Positions 22,602 to 35,072 of a stretch of 64,000 bases of DNA are shown piece after piece. Position 1 is the stretch's first letter, and every line of letters starts with the position of its first letter. The position numbers were made by a program, and so were the translations under genes. This DNA comes from Stropharia rugosoannulata (taxonomy: Eukaryota; Basidiomycota; Agaricomycetes; Agaricales; Strophariaceae), in contig JANCIK010000002.1 of assembly GCA_028532985.1 (NCBI GenBank), positions 620,001-684,000 of the forward strand, in the 5' to 3' direction. The notes below the pieces were generated by a model. It saw nothing but the letters and a program-made list of their open reading frames with translations, did not search any database and had not been told where the DNA came from.

Positions 22602-22967
22602 AAAAAATTATAGCATATGGTTATGTGTAGTGGGAGTCGGTGATATGGCAGCAAAGCAAGCAGCGCCGTCTACTTCATCGCATTCAACAATCGATGACTC
22701 TGAATTCGGAATGTGAGAACCAAGCGTTGACATGATGAATGATATCGATAGACGGTTGTACGGCAAGGCTGTGGCAGGTGAGATGGAGCCCAATATCATG
22801 ATACTTAACAACACCTGGTAGTACTTTATAAATGTTTACTCATAGGTGGGGACCTATGCCGACGGTGTATTTTACAACTTGAAAATTCACTCAATTGTAA
22901 AGTAGCTTCAATGACACGAACAGAAGATAGCAATTAAAATTTTACGATGAGTTCCAACTACCCTACT
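22602..22967. other. Short intergenic region between two minus-strand genes
   Basis: 366 bp between the start of the DUF2235-caspase gene and the stop of the ankyrin gene. A 68-codon minus-strand frame (22814-22608) lies just ahead of the chosen ATG and could be an upstream exon, but no splice junction joins it cleanly. Confidence 0.45.
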
Positions 22968-25900
22968 TTAGTCACGGTCAGGACTCAAGTCAATCCATGC
23001 GGCCACCATGCTTGCGCGCTTCTGCTGCTGTTCCTCGGACTCTTCCTCATCCAGTTGACCGCGGGTATCGACCTTGTTGCGTAGGCGTCTGTAGCGGTAG
23101 TGATTATCGTATTCGTCTTCTATCAAGCCATTCTCCCCGCGTGCCATTGACAGTGTCGCCGCTACAGACTGCTGGACCTCAAAGAGGTGTATCAACTTCC
23201 TCGGTGGGACACTGCTCATAGCACTTGCGGAGGTAGCAGCTTCTCGGATGTACTCCAGAGTTTTGTTTATATCGGGTTGGTCCTTATTTTGCTGGTTGGA
23301 TCCCGGTGCGAAAAAGGAAGTCCACTTCTCTTTGAACGCCTTTTCCTCTTCATCGCGCCGTGCCTTGAGTGCTTTCCGTGCCGCCAAGCGCGTCTCTCGC
23401 TGGGAGACCCATTTGACGGTGGTCGCAATAATCCGAGCACGGTACTTGCCCTCGCTTCGTTCAAGTGCAGCGAGCATGTCTGATATGCGTTGCTCGTTCT
23501 CGAGAAACACTTCTAGTGGCCTGCCGTTGATGGTGTGCTGATTGGGCCCCAGTTCCTGGTCTCTAGTCTGGCGCGACGTATAATTGTAATTACGGAGACG
23601 TTGTTGAAGTTCGCGAATCATTGCTCCTTCAATCAGAGTCTGTCCGACACAATCTTCCATGTAAATGGTCGAAGGAGGTGCTGCATCGAGAAGTATCTTG
23701 GTGATTTGGGGAAACGATTTCTCAGCGGCTCTATGAAGAGGGATCTGGCCATCGACGTTGAGCAAGAGCAAAGAAGAATGGGAGTAGTCCACCAGTGTCT
23801 TGACAATATTGATAGAAGCGTTATTGACAGCGAGATGCAAAGGCTAGAGGCATGTGTTTCCGTTATCATTCACTGAGTATAGGTAGAATGGCAAAGACAT
23901 ACAGTATTAAGTCGAGTTTTTGATTGTTGCGTAAGAAGTGCTTCATTGACGTCCTTTGGCAATGTTCGAAGGAAATACTCCAGCAATGTCTGATTGTCTC
24001 TGGAGCATATTTGATGGTAGATATTCCATCTATAAGAATAATAAGAACGTGGTAAAGAAGGAAAATCCATATAGACCCACCCTCGGCTTGTTAGTCGCTC
24101 TGTAGCAGATACTTTCTGAGAGAGAAGATAGTCTATGACTTTCGCATCGCAACCTACGCCCACAGCGACATTGATCATATTTGCCCCAGCCCATTTGATT
24201 CTAGAAGAACCAATGATCATCCGATGATTAGTACTTGTATTTTGATCGTTCCGGTTCAGTCACATACCTGGCCTGCAAAGCCTGCAAAGTAAGATCGCGC
24301 CGTAGTTTTGCAAGTAACTTGAGTGTCTCCACGCCACTAGCAATGATCGCAGCTGTGACTGGTGATTCTCCGACTGAGTTGATGTACCAACCAAGCCAGA
24401 TCGGTAATTTCTTCTCTAGCTTATTACCAGCGGAGCCAAACTTTCCGCCCAGCAATCTTCGGAGCCATATGGCTTTGGTATCCGAATGGCTAGAAGCGTA
24501 AAACTTGAAGGCAGCGAGTGGGCGTTCTGAGGCGAGGTAACGAATGATATTGTGCGCGCTTTGTCGGCACGCACGCCAAACGAGAGGATGTGTGACAGGC
24601 TGTTGATTGGTTCCCGCATTCGGGTCGTTTTTACTCGCCAAGTCAGTCCGCTTTTTGCCGTGGACATTCAGCCCGAGATACACTTTGTTCCCGTCGTTGA
24701 CGATGGCCACTGGTATTTCGCTCTCTTCGCCTTTTTCCGCTGACTTGACGGCCTCTTCCATGTCCACTCCTTCTCCGGTGCGTCTGATGTACTCGTCCAA
24801 AATGTCCACCGTATCGTAGTCAAGAATTGTGTTCATCACAGCGCTAGTGCGAATGTCGAGTGGTTGTGGCAGCACGTCGTACAACTTGCATATCTGGACA
24901 AATCCTTCCAAGTCGTCATTTGCCACGCTTTGAGAGAGCAAGTTACCGTCTCCAAAACGCTGTGAGCCATCGGGCTTAGTCGTTACCCAACTCATACATG
25001 TATTTTGAAGCATGACATTTGGATGAATGTCGCATTTCACGGCGGAGGGCCTCGTAGCAATGTCAATGAACTTCACCTCTTGCTTTTCCACCGTAGCATC
25101 CGACGCATCCGAGTCATATCCATCCGAGTCGTTATCTTCATCTAGATAGATAGTTCGGTGAGTATATATACAGACATTGTTCCTCATATAATCTACCTAG
25201 ATTAACGTCTATCTTGAATTTGACCAGGCCGTCCTTTTCATCAGGCGCGTACTGAGCGACCGCGATAGCTAGTATCAACTTTGCAGTCAACCACTTCCTT
25301 GCACTGATAGCCGCAAAGAGAGGAGTGAAACCTAGGACACGCGTAAGTGAAGAGAATTCGCTTTTAATGAATTAGATCGTACCATTTGAGCTGTAACGCC
25401 CGATGGAGGGATCAACTAAGCGAACAAAGATATTCAAAGGGGCGGAAACTCCTTGAGCAAAGATAGTTTCTTGGCCATTCACAGGTAGACAAAGCCGCTC
25501 GATTAAGTCGTTGTCGCCAGAGTAGCAAGCTTCGTAAAGCTCATCGTACTTTTCAATGAGATGCTCTGGGACGAAGCGACGGTCATACGCGTTCTTCGTC
25601 ATATAGACGTATCCCCAGCCTTCCTTATGTTGATTAGCTTTAGGCGTCTTGAAGAGCATATTAGAGAGAGCGCTAGGGCCAGGAAGTGATCCAAGCCGCA
25701 TAATCTGAGCGCCAGGGTGTATGTCTGGCTTTTCTGCAGCATGTAACTCGTCCCGTGTCTTCGCGCCGTGGGCACTGAAAGTTTCCTTCAGCTCATTGAG
25801 AAATTCTCGTGTATCTTCAAGATTCAAGATGTCAAGCTCTGCATTGTGCCGAGTTTGAGCTTCATATCGATTTTCGCTATGCGGTTCTGAACTTCCACTT

Positions 25901-28900
25901 GCTTTGAGTTTTTCAAGATAGTCATGTTGGAATGCTTTCCATTCACCGCGGACCTCGTCGCTCTCTACCTCCGGCGAAATATTGTCGCCGTCAGTAGCTT
26001 TAAGTACCGCCTTCTTGTTAATGATGGTAGTGGTAAGCCGATTGACAGCAAATTCCATCCAACCGATGAGACTGAGACGTTCATTATCACTAGCGTAGCG
26101 TGCAAGACCACGTTTGAGGCCAAAATGTATGTTTGCTCCCAGTGTAGCGAGAAGGTGGGCGACATCATCGCCAAGGCTGACAGCAACCTCGACCGGTTGG
26201 TTTACAATATGGAGATAGTTCACTGCAGCACCATATCCCATAACTCTTTGCCTTCTATCAGAAGTGCTGTACAATAGAGTTAATTGAGGTGAAGCTGTCC
26301 ATAAGGCAAAAGAGACTCACAGAGCATCAAGACCTGGTACCACATCCTGCTCGGTCAAGTCCAACTTTGCACCATAGGCAAGCAAAACTCCGAGGACAGG
26401 AAGATGATGATACTCGAGAGCAGAAACAACAGGGAACTTTGCACTACTCATAAAGCTGGGGAAGTTCAACACCGTTGTCGCATTGGGGTCGCATCGTAAC
26501 AGTGTTTCCACGAGCTTCTCCCGACCAGCGATAACCATTTTGTGAAGAATAGTCTGCATACCCTCGTCTGCGGTGGAAGACGTAACAGTAGGAAGCTGGA
26601 GCAGCCTCTCAGCGATTTTGCATGCTTCGTCCTCGTCTGAGCGAAGGATAGTGAGAGCGAGGGGATGGAGAGGCGAGCAGAAGGATGTTTGCTGCGAAGG
26701 AACCTTGGGATCAGCCCCGACTTCTATGAGAGCATTCAGCGTGTCGAGGGAACCGTATAAAATGGCATATGAGAGCGCGGTAAAGCCAACGTCCCAGTCG
26801 GCAGCGTCGACCTCGATAATGTCAGGTTGATCGATTTCTTCTTCAGGCAGTTCACCTGCATTTTTTGCAACCTCATCGGCATTCTTCTTGGACTGTTTAG
26901 ACTCTTTTTTTGCACCATCTTCACTGTCTTCATCCTCATCCTCGTCTTCATTATCACTATCATCTTCCGCATCCTCGGGTCCCGAAATGACAACATCTTC
27001 ATCATCGTGAGAGCTCCAATCGTCTTCTGAAGAGGGGCGCGGAGGGGCGTCACCCCCGTCCATGATAACATCGCCGTCTCCATCCTTCTTGTCCTGCGCT
27101 GCTAGATTCTTCGCATTCTGTTCAAACAACTTCCGGATGATGAAATGCTCATCGTACTGGGCAGCAAGATGAAGGGGGGCTCTGCCGTCGGCCAACCTGG
27201 CAGTGATCCTAGCGCCAGCGTCAATCAGATCACTTGCGATATCAGTCGCCTTGGCCGAGATAGCAAGGTGAAGTGTGGTGCGTCCGACATAGTCGCGCTG
27301 ATTCACATCGATGCCATCCTTCAGGAGCTTTTGAACCCTATCACGATCATGCGCGGCAATGGCGGAGAATAACTGCTGCGTAGGTTTGATGTACACCTGT
27401 TCACTCCATTCGCCGACGTCGATAGGATTGAAGCTGCCTGTGATGCTTTGTCGTCCAGGATTCTCTTCAATAAATCTAGAACAGTGTTAGAATATGCACA
27501 CAGAGAGGCAAACGGTACTTCGCACTTGATACGACCGCTGATATATTTTTCGTCTTCCTCCTCTTTTAACTTCCTTTCGTCTGCATCAATCGGTTGGGGG
27601 CAATGCTGTCAAGATATAAGCATTTTCGAATATCAGAGTAGTACACAGAGAATGTACTTCGCAGCAGTCCTCTAGACATTCTTCAACGGTTCCAAAGAAG
27701 GCGGGGTGGCGGTGAAGTCTGCGGCCCTTGTTTTTGGGATTGAACGTGGCTGGATGAAAGACGTGAATGTTTCAGCTTCAACCTATATCTTGTAATCATA
27801 CAAATCAGCTTACAGTTCATTCCGAGATCCTGATGAATGGACGAATAAATCAAATGAACAAAGACGTGAAAGAATACAACCCACAGTTTGATACACCAAT
27901 TTTTCAATCCTACGAGCATCCCAGCCAGGACCGTACGGGATATGCAACGACGCAACATCGTAATCATTCATTTCAATCCCAAAGTTTTCTTCTTCCTTCA
28001 GGTCACCTTTGTACTTACGCTTCATACGCCTGTAGTGGATAGAAGCCGGGTCAGGCCGCCCGCGAAGGAGGCGTCTTCCTTGCAGGAAAGCCGTGCGCAT
28101 GCCATCGTCCGCCAGCTTTTCTAGGACAAGGAGACGAGCCAGGCCTTCCATCCGGGCAATAGCGCGTTCATAAATAGTAGGATCAACCTCGAGACGCTTG
28201 AGATCGGGAACGTAGACTTCGAATGCGCGGCGGGAATACTTTGCCAACCTAATCTCATACGAAGGAGAGCGGCGCGTCATATCGACGGTGTTGCATTGGC
28301 GCATCATGGCTACTATAGCGCGTGGATTAGCCCAAACGCGTTCGCCTGGATAACATATAAGTGGGAGATGCTGGAATTTAAAGACATTCCTTTACCATCA
28401 TAAGCACAGCATGGTGCATCGATGTCGAACCCCGCCAAAATTTCAGCTGGGGACTGATAAAGCCTCAGGACAATCTGCACAGAGCGGTATGGGTATTGAG
28501 CTATACGCATTTCAGTTTGAGTCAATGATCTGGAGTAAGGGAGACATACAATGAATGGAGACCGTGTGCTTAGTACGGATACAAGTGACATCCCAAGGAA
28601 CCGAGTCTCGAACCGCTTCGTAGATAGTCTGGATCTTTGCCTCAGCCTAGTATGCTCGTTAAGATTATATTCAATAAAATCACGAAAGTGACAAACTTGT
28701 TCCGGAGTCAACCCCCACAAAAAGATATCAACATCCGAGGTCGGATATGCATTGGAATGGTAAAATTTCCTAATGGCGCGTTTAGATTTTTTATGTTCTG
28801 CTTCGAGAGGTGTCAAACAGGCAAGCACAGAGCCTCCAGAGGCTACGACATTGTTCCAGTCGATGAGCTGGGAGAGAGACCCTTCGGTGAAGATGGCCCA

Positions 28901-29242
28901 GTTCTTCTTGAACTCTTCGAGGTCCGCAACCATCGCAGGGCTGCCCTCCACGCGCCTCTGTTCATCCTTGAGCGACATCACATAGTGCGCATTCAAACCT
29001 TCGTCGTCCTTGACGACCCTGGCTCTGGTCGTGCGGATAGCGTCTGGGGCAGCGAACACATCGACAAGACCCACATATGGGTTTGCAAGACGTGCATCCG
29101 CGCGATCAGTGGCAAAGAGCCTGCGCAATTCTGCTTCTTCCTCGACGGCTGTATTCAAGATGCTGTCGAGAGAGACGCCTGGTCCTGCTGGTAGCGCAGC
29201 TATGCGTGCCACGAGATTCTCAATTTCAGGGGTAGGTTGCAT
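22968..29242 (-). CDS. Large ankyrin-repeat protein with nucleotidyltransferase-like N-terminus (1855 aa)
   Basis: Fourteen exons: 29242-28697, 28646-28550, 28500-28396, 28345-27885, 27829-27814, 27749-27658, 27605-27526, 27475-26321, 26266-25383, 25331-25197, 25141-24268, 24200-24081, 24029-23903 and 23843-22968. Residues about 130-480 form a conserved region. It starts with GGSVLACL and SDVDIFLWGL, which resemble the G-S and D-x-D motifs of the polymerase-beta nucleotidyltransferase fold. The spacing of about 32 residues is unusually long. It continues through the DIDAPCCAYDG and RRLHRHPAFFGTVEEC motifs. Ankyrin repeats follow from about residue 500 (DYVGRTTLHLAI, DGRAPLHLAA), around an acidic insert. 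More repeats occur near residues 1145 and 1565 (PLHLAVNNASINIV). The C-terminus is a charged coiled-coil-like helix. Exon 5 has 16 bases. A scaffolding or signalling role is plausible; the function is unknown. Confidence 0.87.
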
Positions 29243-29775
29243 TTCAGATATGTTTCCGTTGGGGGTTTCAAAGCGAGATGTAGATGCAGCGGCGACATGG
29301 CGGTATTTAAGCGTTTCGACATAAGTCTTGGCGGTAGCGGACGAAGTGCCTGTTGCACGCAGGTGACATGACTCGCCCGCCCTTCGCTTAACATCTATCC
29401 AATTATAGTATGCCCGCCGTCGGGCCCGCCTCCTTTATACCGCATAAGGAAATCCCCGCCTGTCCCCGTCGACTCAGCACCGCCTGCAGCCCAACGTCAC
29501 TTGATGCAAAAATATATCTTTATCTGACTCGATTACTACCCCTTCCGTGGCATACGGAGCGCATTTGAAGAGTCATGTTCTTGTTATAAGCCTGTGCTGC
29601 AGTTAAGTTCTATCAGGTGTTGTGGTGGATTTTAGGTGGATTAAGGTTCCAGACAGCCAATGTAGATCGAGCTAGACCACCCATTTTCCATTATCCACAA
29701 ATTGATAAATTTATGGGTAAACTAAGAGGAATACAGCAGCCACAGAGTGTTTACCTGTGTGCATTTGTGAACTAT
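29243..29775. other. Intergenic, ankyrin gene promoter side
   Basis: 533 bp between the ankyrin start and the hydrolase B stop, both on the minus strand. It is the promoter region of the ankyrin gene plus a 3' flank. No gene or repeat is visible. Confidence 0.5.
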
Positions 29776-32142
29776 CTATCGCCAGTATCTTGATGAGACA
29801 ATATGTGCTTTGCTCAAGTCTGTAAGAGCAGCCAGCAGTTCGTAGTCGCCTGATGAGGCACTCATTACGAGCTGAGAATCATTTTCGGAAAGGCTTGGAT
29901 TCTGAAAAAATGGTGTGCTCGTGGCGTTACATATTGTACCGGGCTCGGGGAGCGCGCCTGTACGCAAGTAGTCGCGGATATGGTGAGCTGTGCAAAGGGA
30001 CACAGCAGAGGAGGAGCAGTGCTAGCATCGAGGAAGAAATGTTAGACATACATAGCGAATATGTAAAGAAAAAGGTATTTTACCCCTGCTGAATCTTGAG
30101 TGAGGACGACAGAGTTAGAGAACCCTTTCGCCATTTTGTGTGCACTTATCACATTTTCGCGTCAGGTTTGAGGTGTATCGAGAGATACAAGATAGCTTAC
30201 CCCCACAGCGGTGTAACAGGATCTGTGTATTAACAAATCAGTCTCTCTGTTAAGGTGAAAACTGCACCTGGATACTCACCAGCAGTGTTTCCAATTAGAA
30301 GTATTGGATGACTGGTATTTCCTTTGAAGGGACCTACAGGTACTGAAGTCAGTCGCGGCTCTATTCCCTGATTCGATTCTGCTGGTAACATACCCCGAAA
30401 AGTGGTCTTGGGAAATTGTGGCCATTTTCTTCATATAATTGAGTATGTTAGCGCATTTAGGGATGGTATATGTCACAACAGTATTGTAACACTCACTGGC
30501 ACTCAATCAAATTATTGGACCAGACATCTCCGAACGGTGATGCATTTACCATTTTAGAAAAATATGCCTCCGTCCAGGGCAGGTCCCCCGGAAGGGGTAG
30601 ATTGTCATTACAAAATATCGCAGTTGACGCGTCACTGGGCATCTGCGTCTCCGTCGGCGAGTCACACGTGAAAGGCTTCTGTGCTTGGAGTGCAAAGAGT
30701 GGGTTTGGATCTCCTGCTGCAAGAGCTGCAAGGCCACTTGCAAGTAGCGAAAAAGAGGCCATGGGTGCATACACAGCTCGAAAAATTGTGTAATGTAGAA
30801 GGGAGTAATCTAACAAGCCGTATGTTGTGTCTGATACCGAGGGGGAGAAAACAGGCATAGGTGCCTTACGCAGGGTAGTATAGAGTGCCGTCAGGTTTGT
30901 CTGGACATCAGCAGGTGTAGGTGCCCAGAAAGCGCACCCCGATGGACCAGCCGAAGAGCATGACTCAAAGAAGAAATCCAAGACTTTCGGAGAATCAGAA
31001 AGATTATTCGACCACTCATCTGTGAGGTAAACGGAAATGTTACAGATTAAATGAGAGTAAAGGTGAAGAATGCAGTGACGCACTGCCAAAGTATTCGTCT
31101 GCGTCGACGACACCGTCTATGATTAAACGTCCAACTTTGTCCTAGGTAACTTCAAGTCGAAATTTACGATTCTAGTGAATGTTTGTCTTACAGGAAATAA
31201 AGAAGCGAACACAGCGCCTAGAACAGTTCCGTACCTGCAATAAAGACTAAGTGCTCTTGCCTTATATAGGTACAACTCCCAACACTTACGACATTCCCCA
31301 GTACTGCAATTTTTCCTCCCCGTACGTATGCATGATACTGAGCATATCATGTGCTGTCTGTTCAGTGTCAAGGTACCTTAGCCCGCCATCGTCATTTCGC
31401 TCCGCCAGACGTCCAAGAACATGTGCACGCGCCCATGCCCTTGCAACACCCTCCGCGGAATGATTGGACAGAATTGATGACTCCTTAAACAGCTCACGCT
31501 CAACGGGAGTTTGAAAGAAGGATGCAAGTGGGGTCGAGCGACCTATGCCTATATTCATGTACATAAACTCTATACGATCATGTTTATGTTGGAAAGAGTG
31601 CTACTCACCGCGCGGATCAAACCCCACCACATCAAAATATGGCCCAACGATGACTGAGAACTGGTCTCCACGGTTGTGAATAAGGTCAACGCCGCTCCCT
31701 CCTGGCCCGCCGGGATTGAAAAGGATGGGACCGCGATAATGTGGAGAGTCGCGGGGAAAGCGCGACGGCTTACGAATCAGGGCAATAGTCGCTTCTTTAC
31801 CGTCTTCAGGATTGGCATGATCAAGAGGTACCTATGACATAGTCAGCAAGCTGTTTAAGTGGATGACAAGGGACGCACTATGAGCCTGGCGCACTCTCGA
31901 TCTGGGAAACAGCTCTGCCAATGGAGATCACGACGAGGCTCCAACTAATGCGAAATCAAATAGCTGCAATCAGAGTTATCCTCGCTTCCATAACATTGAG
32001 AACCGACCGTATCCCAAGAAAAGCCTAGTTTGTCATTATGCCTCCGGCTCAGACCTTGCAAAAGCTGTGGCTGAGTGATGACCAAAGTTATAAGAGCCGA
32101 CGGGACAACCACAGCAGTCAGTAGGAAACCAAGTCGTATCAT
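29776..32142 (-). CDS. TAP-like alpha/beta hydrolase, paralogue B (574 aa)
   Basis: Twelve exons: 32142-32008, 31944-31879, 31831-31609, 31548-31290, 31234-31192, 31141-31084, 31019-30497, 30428-30394, 30333-30280, 30222-30201, 30144-30084 and 30021-29776. Every intron sits at the same place and phase as in paralogue A, and eight of the twelve exons have the same length. An N-terminal hydrophobic segment (residues 5-24) suggests a signal anchor or signal peptide. The core shows VPLDHANPEDGKEATIA, FNPGGPGGSGVDL, the nucleophile serine in GMSYGTVLG, the acidic residue in NTADPVTPLW and the histidine in AGHCSS. All catalytic positions are intact. It is probably an S33-type peptidase or related hydrolase. 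It lies inverted relative to A, about 14 kb away, with the fusion and ankyrin genes between them. Confidence 0.88.
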
Positions 32143-32662
32143 GTTGTTGTAGATAGACAGGTGTGATCTAGTTCATGATGATAAGAGCTATATTGCATGG
32201 GAATATGTATGGCCTCCGTAATCGACTTTCGCATGTTGATTTTCAGTGTTGACGTTAGATAATAGACTTCTATTTGTTTTCTGGCACACAGATGTCAGAA
32301 AGTAAACCGGTCTAAACTTCTCATGGTTCAGCCCATTCTCCTCGGCAAAATTTGGCATACTTTTTGTTATTGAGTCATATATAATGGTCGTATGTGTCCT
32401 TGGTTGAAACTACAGGAAGTGGAGCAAACAGTGTGAAGTCCCCAAATGAACAAACTGTGTAAAAGTTTGGTAAAAGTACAGCTACTAGCCCTCCGGCCAA
32501 TAAAGTCGTTCATGACGGCACGTGCATGATGCAGCTTTTTCTGTGACAGCCACTGCCAAGTTCGACTTCTTCAACCTTTGCATTAACGCGTCGCGTCGTA
32601 AATACTTGAAACAGGACTTACAACACATATATATCACCTATAGAACGTACTCTGCCTCTGAA
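32143..32662. other. Divergent promoter region, hydrolase B and POM34-like gene
   Basis: 520 bp between divergent starts. A TATATAT at about 32627 lies some 35 bp ahead of the POM34-like ATG. Nothing else is distinct. Confidence 0.45.
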
Positions 32663-33519
32663 ATGCCTCCAAAATCGAGCACCGTATTGTCAACAATCAC
32701 AAATCATCTTAAGCCACACAAAGCTGAGGCGATTCAACGACTACGGACCAATATTCTGGGACTGGTGTCCCTGTTGATCCTTTCATACCTTTTACCAGTG
32801 CCATCTGTTATTTCGGCGTCCCGGACAGTATTCAGGAACTATGACCATGAATCATGGTCCGCTGAGTGGCTGAGACAATGGTTTGGATACACAGGTCAGT
32901 GGCATAAACTTAACTCTTCCGGAAGGATTTACGAATGAAGTCCACTAGAACTTGCGCTTGTGACGTTACTTGGATATAACATTCTCGAGGCTTCATACGC
33001 AATCAAGTATCCACGAACACCACTAGAATCCATTTCTTCTCCAGTAAAACCGAGAACCCATGCTACCCCACTGGCGACTCCTACACGGTCGTTCAAGGTT
33101 CTTTCCCCCCATGTTTGTGCCCAGGCATCATACAATTTAACTTCAGCTGACTGATCTACGCTTCTCTCTAGACCACACCTCAAGCTCAAAAGCCCTTCGC
33201 ATTTTCTCCGTCCGCCTCTACATCATTATCTTCCTCTTCTATTCCTTACCCGCCATCTCCGATATCTACGCCATCAAGGGTACTACACTACTCGACTCTA
33301 CCATCATCTACGAAAACCCAGTCTTCATCCACATCTGATTTTTTTACATCTCCTAGTCCTGTTGTTTCCGCGTATCGGGGAAAGCACACATCCGCAGACG
33401 TTGGTCGTGAGTATCACTCCAGATATCCGATAATTACCCTGAATAACATGTATACTTCAGGTGCTTTGGACGGCTCATTCCTGACGCGAATTGTTCCGAA
33501 CGATGAGACAGACGACTAA
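32663..33519 (+). CDS. POM34: POM34-like nuclear pore membrane protein (229 aa)
   Basis: Four exons: 32663-32894, 32949-33112, 33172-33406 and 33461-33519. Introns are 54, 59 and 54 bp, all in phase. The fungal nucleoporin POM34 anchors the nuclear pore in the pore membrane. The sequence shows two hydrophobic segments separated by about 40 residues. The first (residues 33-52) holds LGLVSLLILSYLLPVP. The second (about residues 78-97) holds LALVTLLGYNILEASYAI. This topology and the following KYPRTPLESISSPVKPR stretch fit the family. The C-terminal half is Ser/Pro/Thr-rich and disordered. It ends with the SPVVSAYRGKH motif and a conserved GRALDGSFL segment. The identification comes from family memory and layout. 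Confidence 0.75.
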
Positions 33520-34121
33520 TGTCGACGAGCGCCTATTTCTTAGAATTTCACGAGATTGCAATACCACGATAGGGCTCATAGTTCTGTTAATGACTAATTC
33601 AATGAACCAGTTATCTATGACGAGTCACGACGATCAATATAACTTGTCAGGAGCGCCTGTGCAGATTTTTCCTCTGCTTATCTTCTGGTGTTTTATTCGG
33701 CAATGGCAGTGCGTATCTCGAACTTATTGCTTGTGTCATCTACTTTACGATCTTCGTTACTGTCTTCCGATAATCGCATCTGTTCCTTTTGTACAGTGTT
33801 AACCTCTTGTGGCCAGCGCTGATAATTATGAGCTCGGTTACCGCCTGGGGTAATTCAAGCATGCCGTCAAATATAGACCACCCACTTCTCCATTTCTGGC
33901 GTCACATGAGAAAGCAGAGTGTTTACGCCATTTTAGACACTGACCAAGCCTTCTCGATGTTTTGTTTTTGGATATAAATTAGTAAAAGGGGGCAGACCTT
34001 CTAGTACGAAATTGGAATTCATGCCTGCTGATGTTCACCGTGGAGCTCCTGTCTCTATTTTACTGGTACGTTTTTCAGCACTTACGACGTATATTTTATT
34101 TTCTGACTGGAAGCAGGCCTC
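33520..34121. other. Intergenic with a 5' UTR intron
   Basis: 600 bp between the POM34-like gene and the next F-box-like gene. A likely 5' UTR intron at 34066-34116 (GTACGT donor, AAGCAG acceptor) ends five bases before the ATG at 34122. An upstream ATG at 34021 opens a different frame. No other gene is supported. Confidence 0.5.
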
Positions 34122-35072
34122 ATGTCGCAAGCAACCTCATTCAGAACATCTCTCTTCAGTGTAGCGCCCAGCGCTGCCACTCCTATACACAGAATACCTA
34201 ACGAACTAATACTTGAGATTTCCACGATCAATGCGACAGATAAAAGTTACCATCTGCCACTAATCCACATCAAGACAGCCATCGCATGCAGTCAAGTGTG
34301 TTACAGGTGGAGGTACTTGTCGTTGACTTCCCCTGGCATCTGGGCACAATGCCTTGACTTTACTATGTCTGACGAGTGGACACAGGCGATATTGGAGCGT
34401 TTGGACACAAGGCGCTTGAAGGTCGAAATACCATCCGACTCACGACGTCCTGGGAGACGTTGCTTGATGTATCAAGATCTCATTCCGTCAGAAACATCCG
34501 TTTTTGCTCGTTGTGAGAAATTAGACCTGCAACTGCCCTACAAAGGTTGGGTTCCTGCACTTCGTAAAATGGAGCAGTACCTGCCGCATATCGAAGAGAT
34601 TGACTTCACTTGCGATGATAAGGACCAGATGTCGGATTTTTTCATGGACGTATCTGTTCCCTGGGCCGTCAAGACTCTCTATCTTGAAGGTGTTATGCTG
34701 CCCCTCTACATGCCTGGTTTATTCCCTTGTCTTGAGTCGCTGACCATTATGCACATCACTAAAAACTTGAAGGTCACATATGCTGGATGGCTAAAGGTTC
34801 TGGAAAACATGCCACAGTTGAAGATTCTATGCCTTCGAGAAGCATTCACAAGCAGCCTGGAACCTTCGGACCACCGTTATAGCATCGGGTGTTCCTCTAG
34901 TGCTCTCGTCAGGCTCCCCGATCTAGGCGACCTGGATTGCAATATCGAAGAGATAGACTTAATAACATCTTCAGAAATATTGACATCAGTTCGTGTTGCA
35001 AATTGGCCTTTAAAACTTGTCTTCCAAATCTCGGACTCAACCTCTGCAATTATCTCCAATAATTCACACTGA
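34122..35072 (+). CDS. F-box-like domain protein (316 aa)
   Basis: The CDS is one open frame that starts just after a probable 5' UTR intron (34066-34116). Residues 22-70 form the F-box-like domain: IHRIPNELILEI, then the TAIACSQVCYRWRYLSLTSPGIW segment. In this family the domain binds Skp1 in an SCF ubiquitin ligase. The rest has leucine-rich, LRR-like segments that would recognise a target. The frame stops at 35070-35072, but the same frame then stays open for 105 codons to 35387. This suggests either a recent nonsense mutation, a C-terminus that was once longer, or a missed intron. Most relatives of this type are 400-500 residues long, so the present protein looks short. Confidence 0.7.
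   Translation: MSQATSFRTSLFSVAPSAATPIHRIPNELILEISTINATDKSYHLPLIHIKTAIACSQVCYRWRYLSLTSPGIWAQCLDFTMSDEWTQAILERLDTRRLKVEIPSDSRRPGRRCLMYQDLIPSETSVFARCEKLDLQLPYKGWVPALRKMEQYLPHIEEIDFTCDDKDQMSDFFMDVSVPWAVKTLYLEGVMLPLYMPGLFPCLESLTIMHITKNLKVTYAGWLKVLENMPQLKILCLREAFTSSLEPSDHRYSIGCSSSALVRLPDLGDLDCNIEEIDLITSSEILTSVRVANWPLKLVFQISDSTSAIISNNSH

Noticed and set aside
22608..22814. 68-codon frame as an N-terminal exon of the DUF2235-caspase gene
   Set aside because: No donor/acceptor pair joins it in frame to the hydrolase. The ATG at 22601 already gives a complete domain start.
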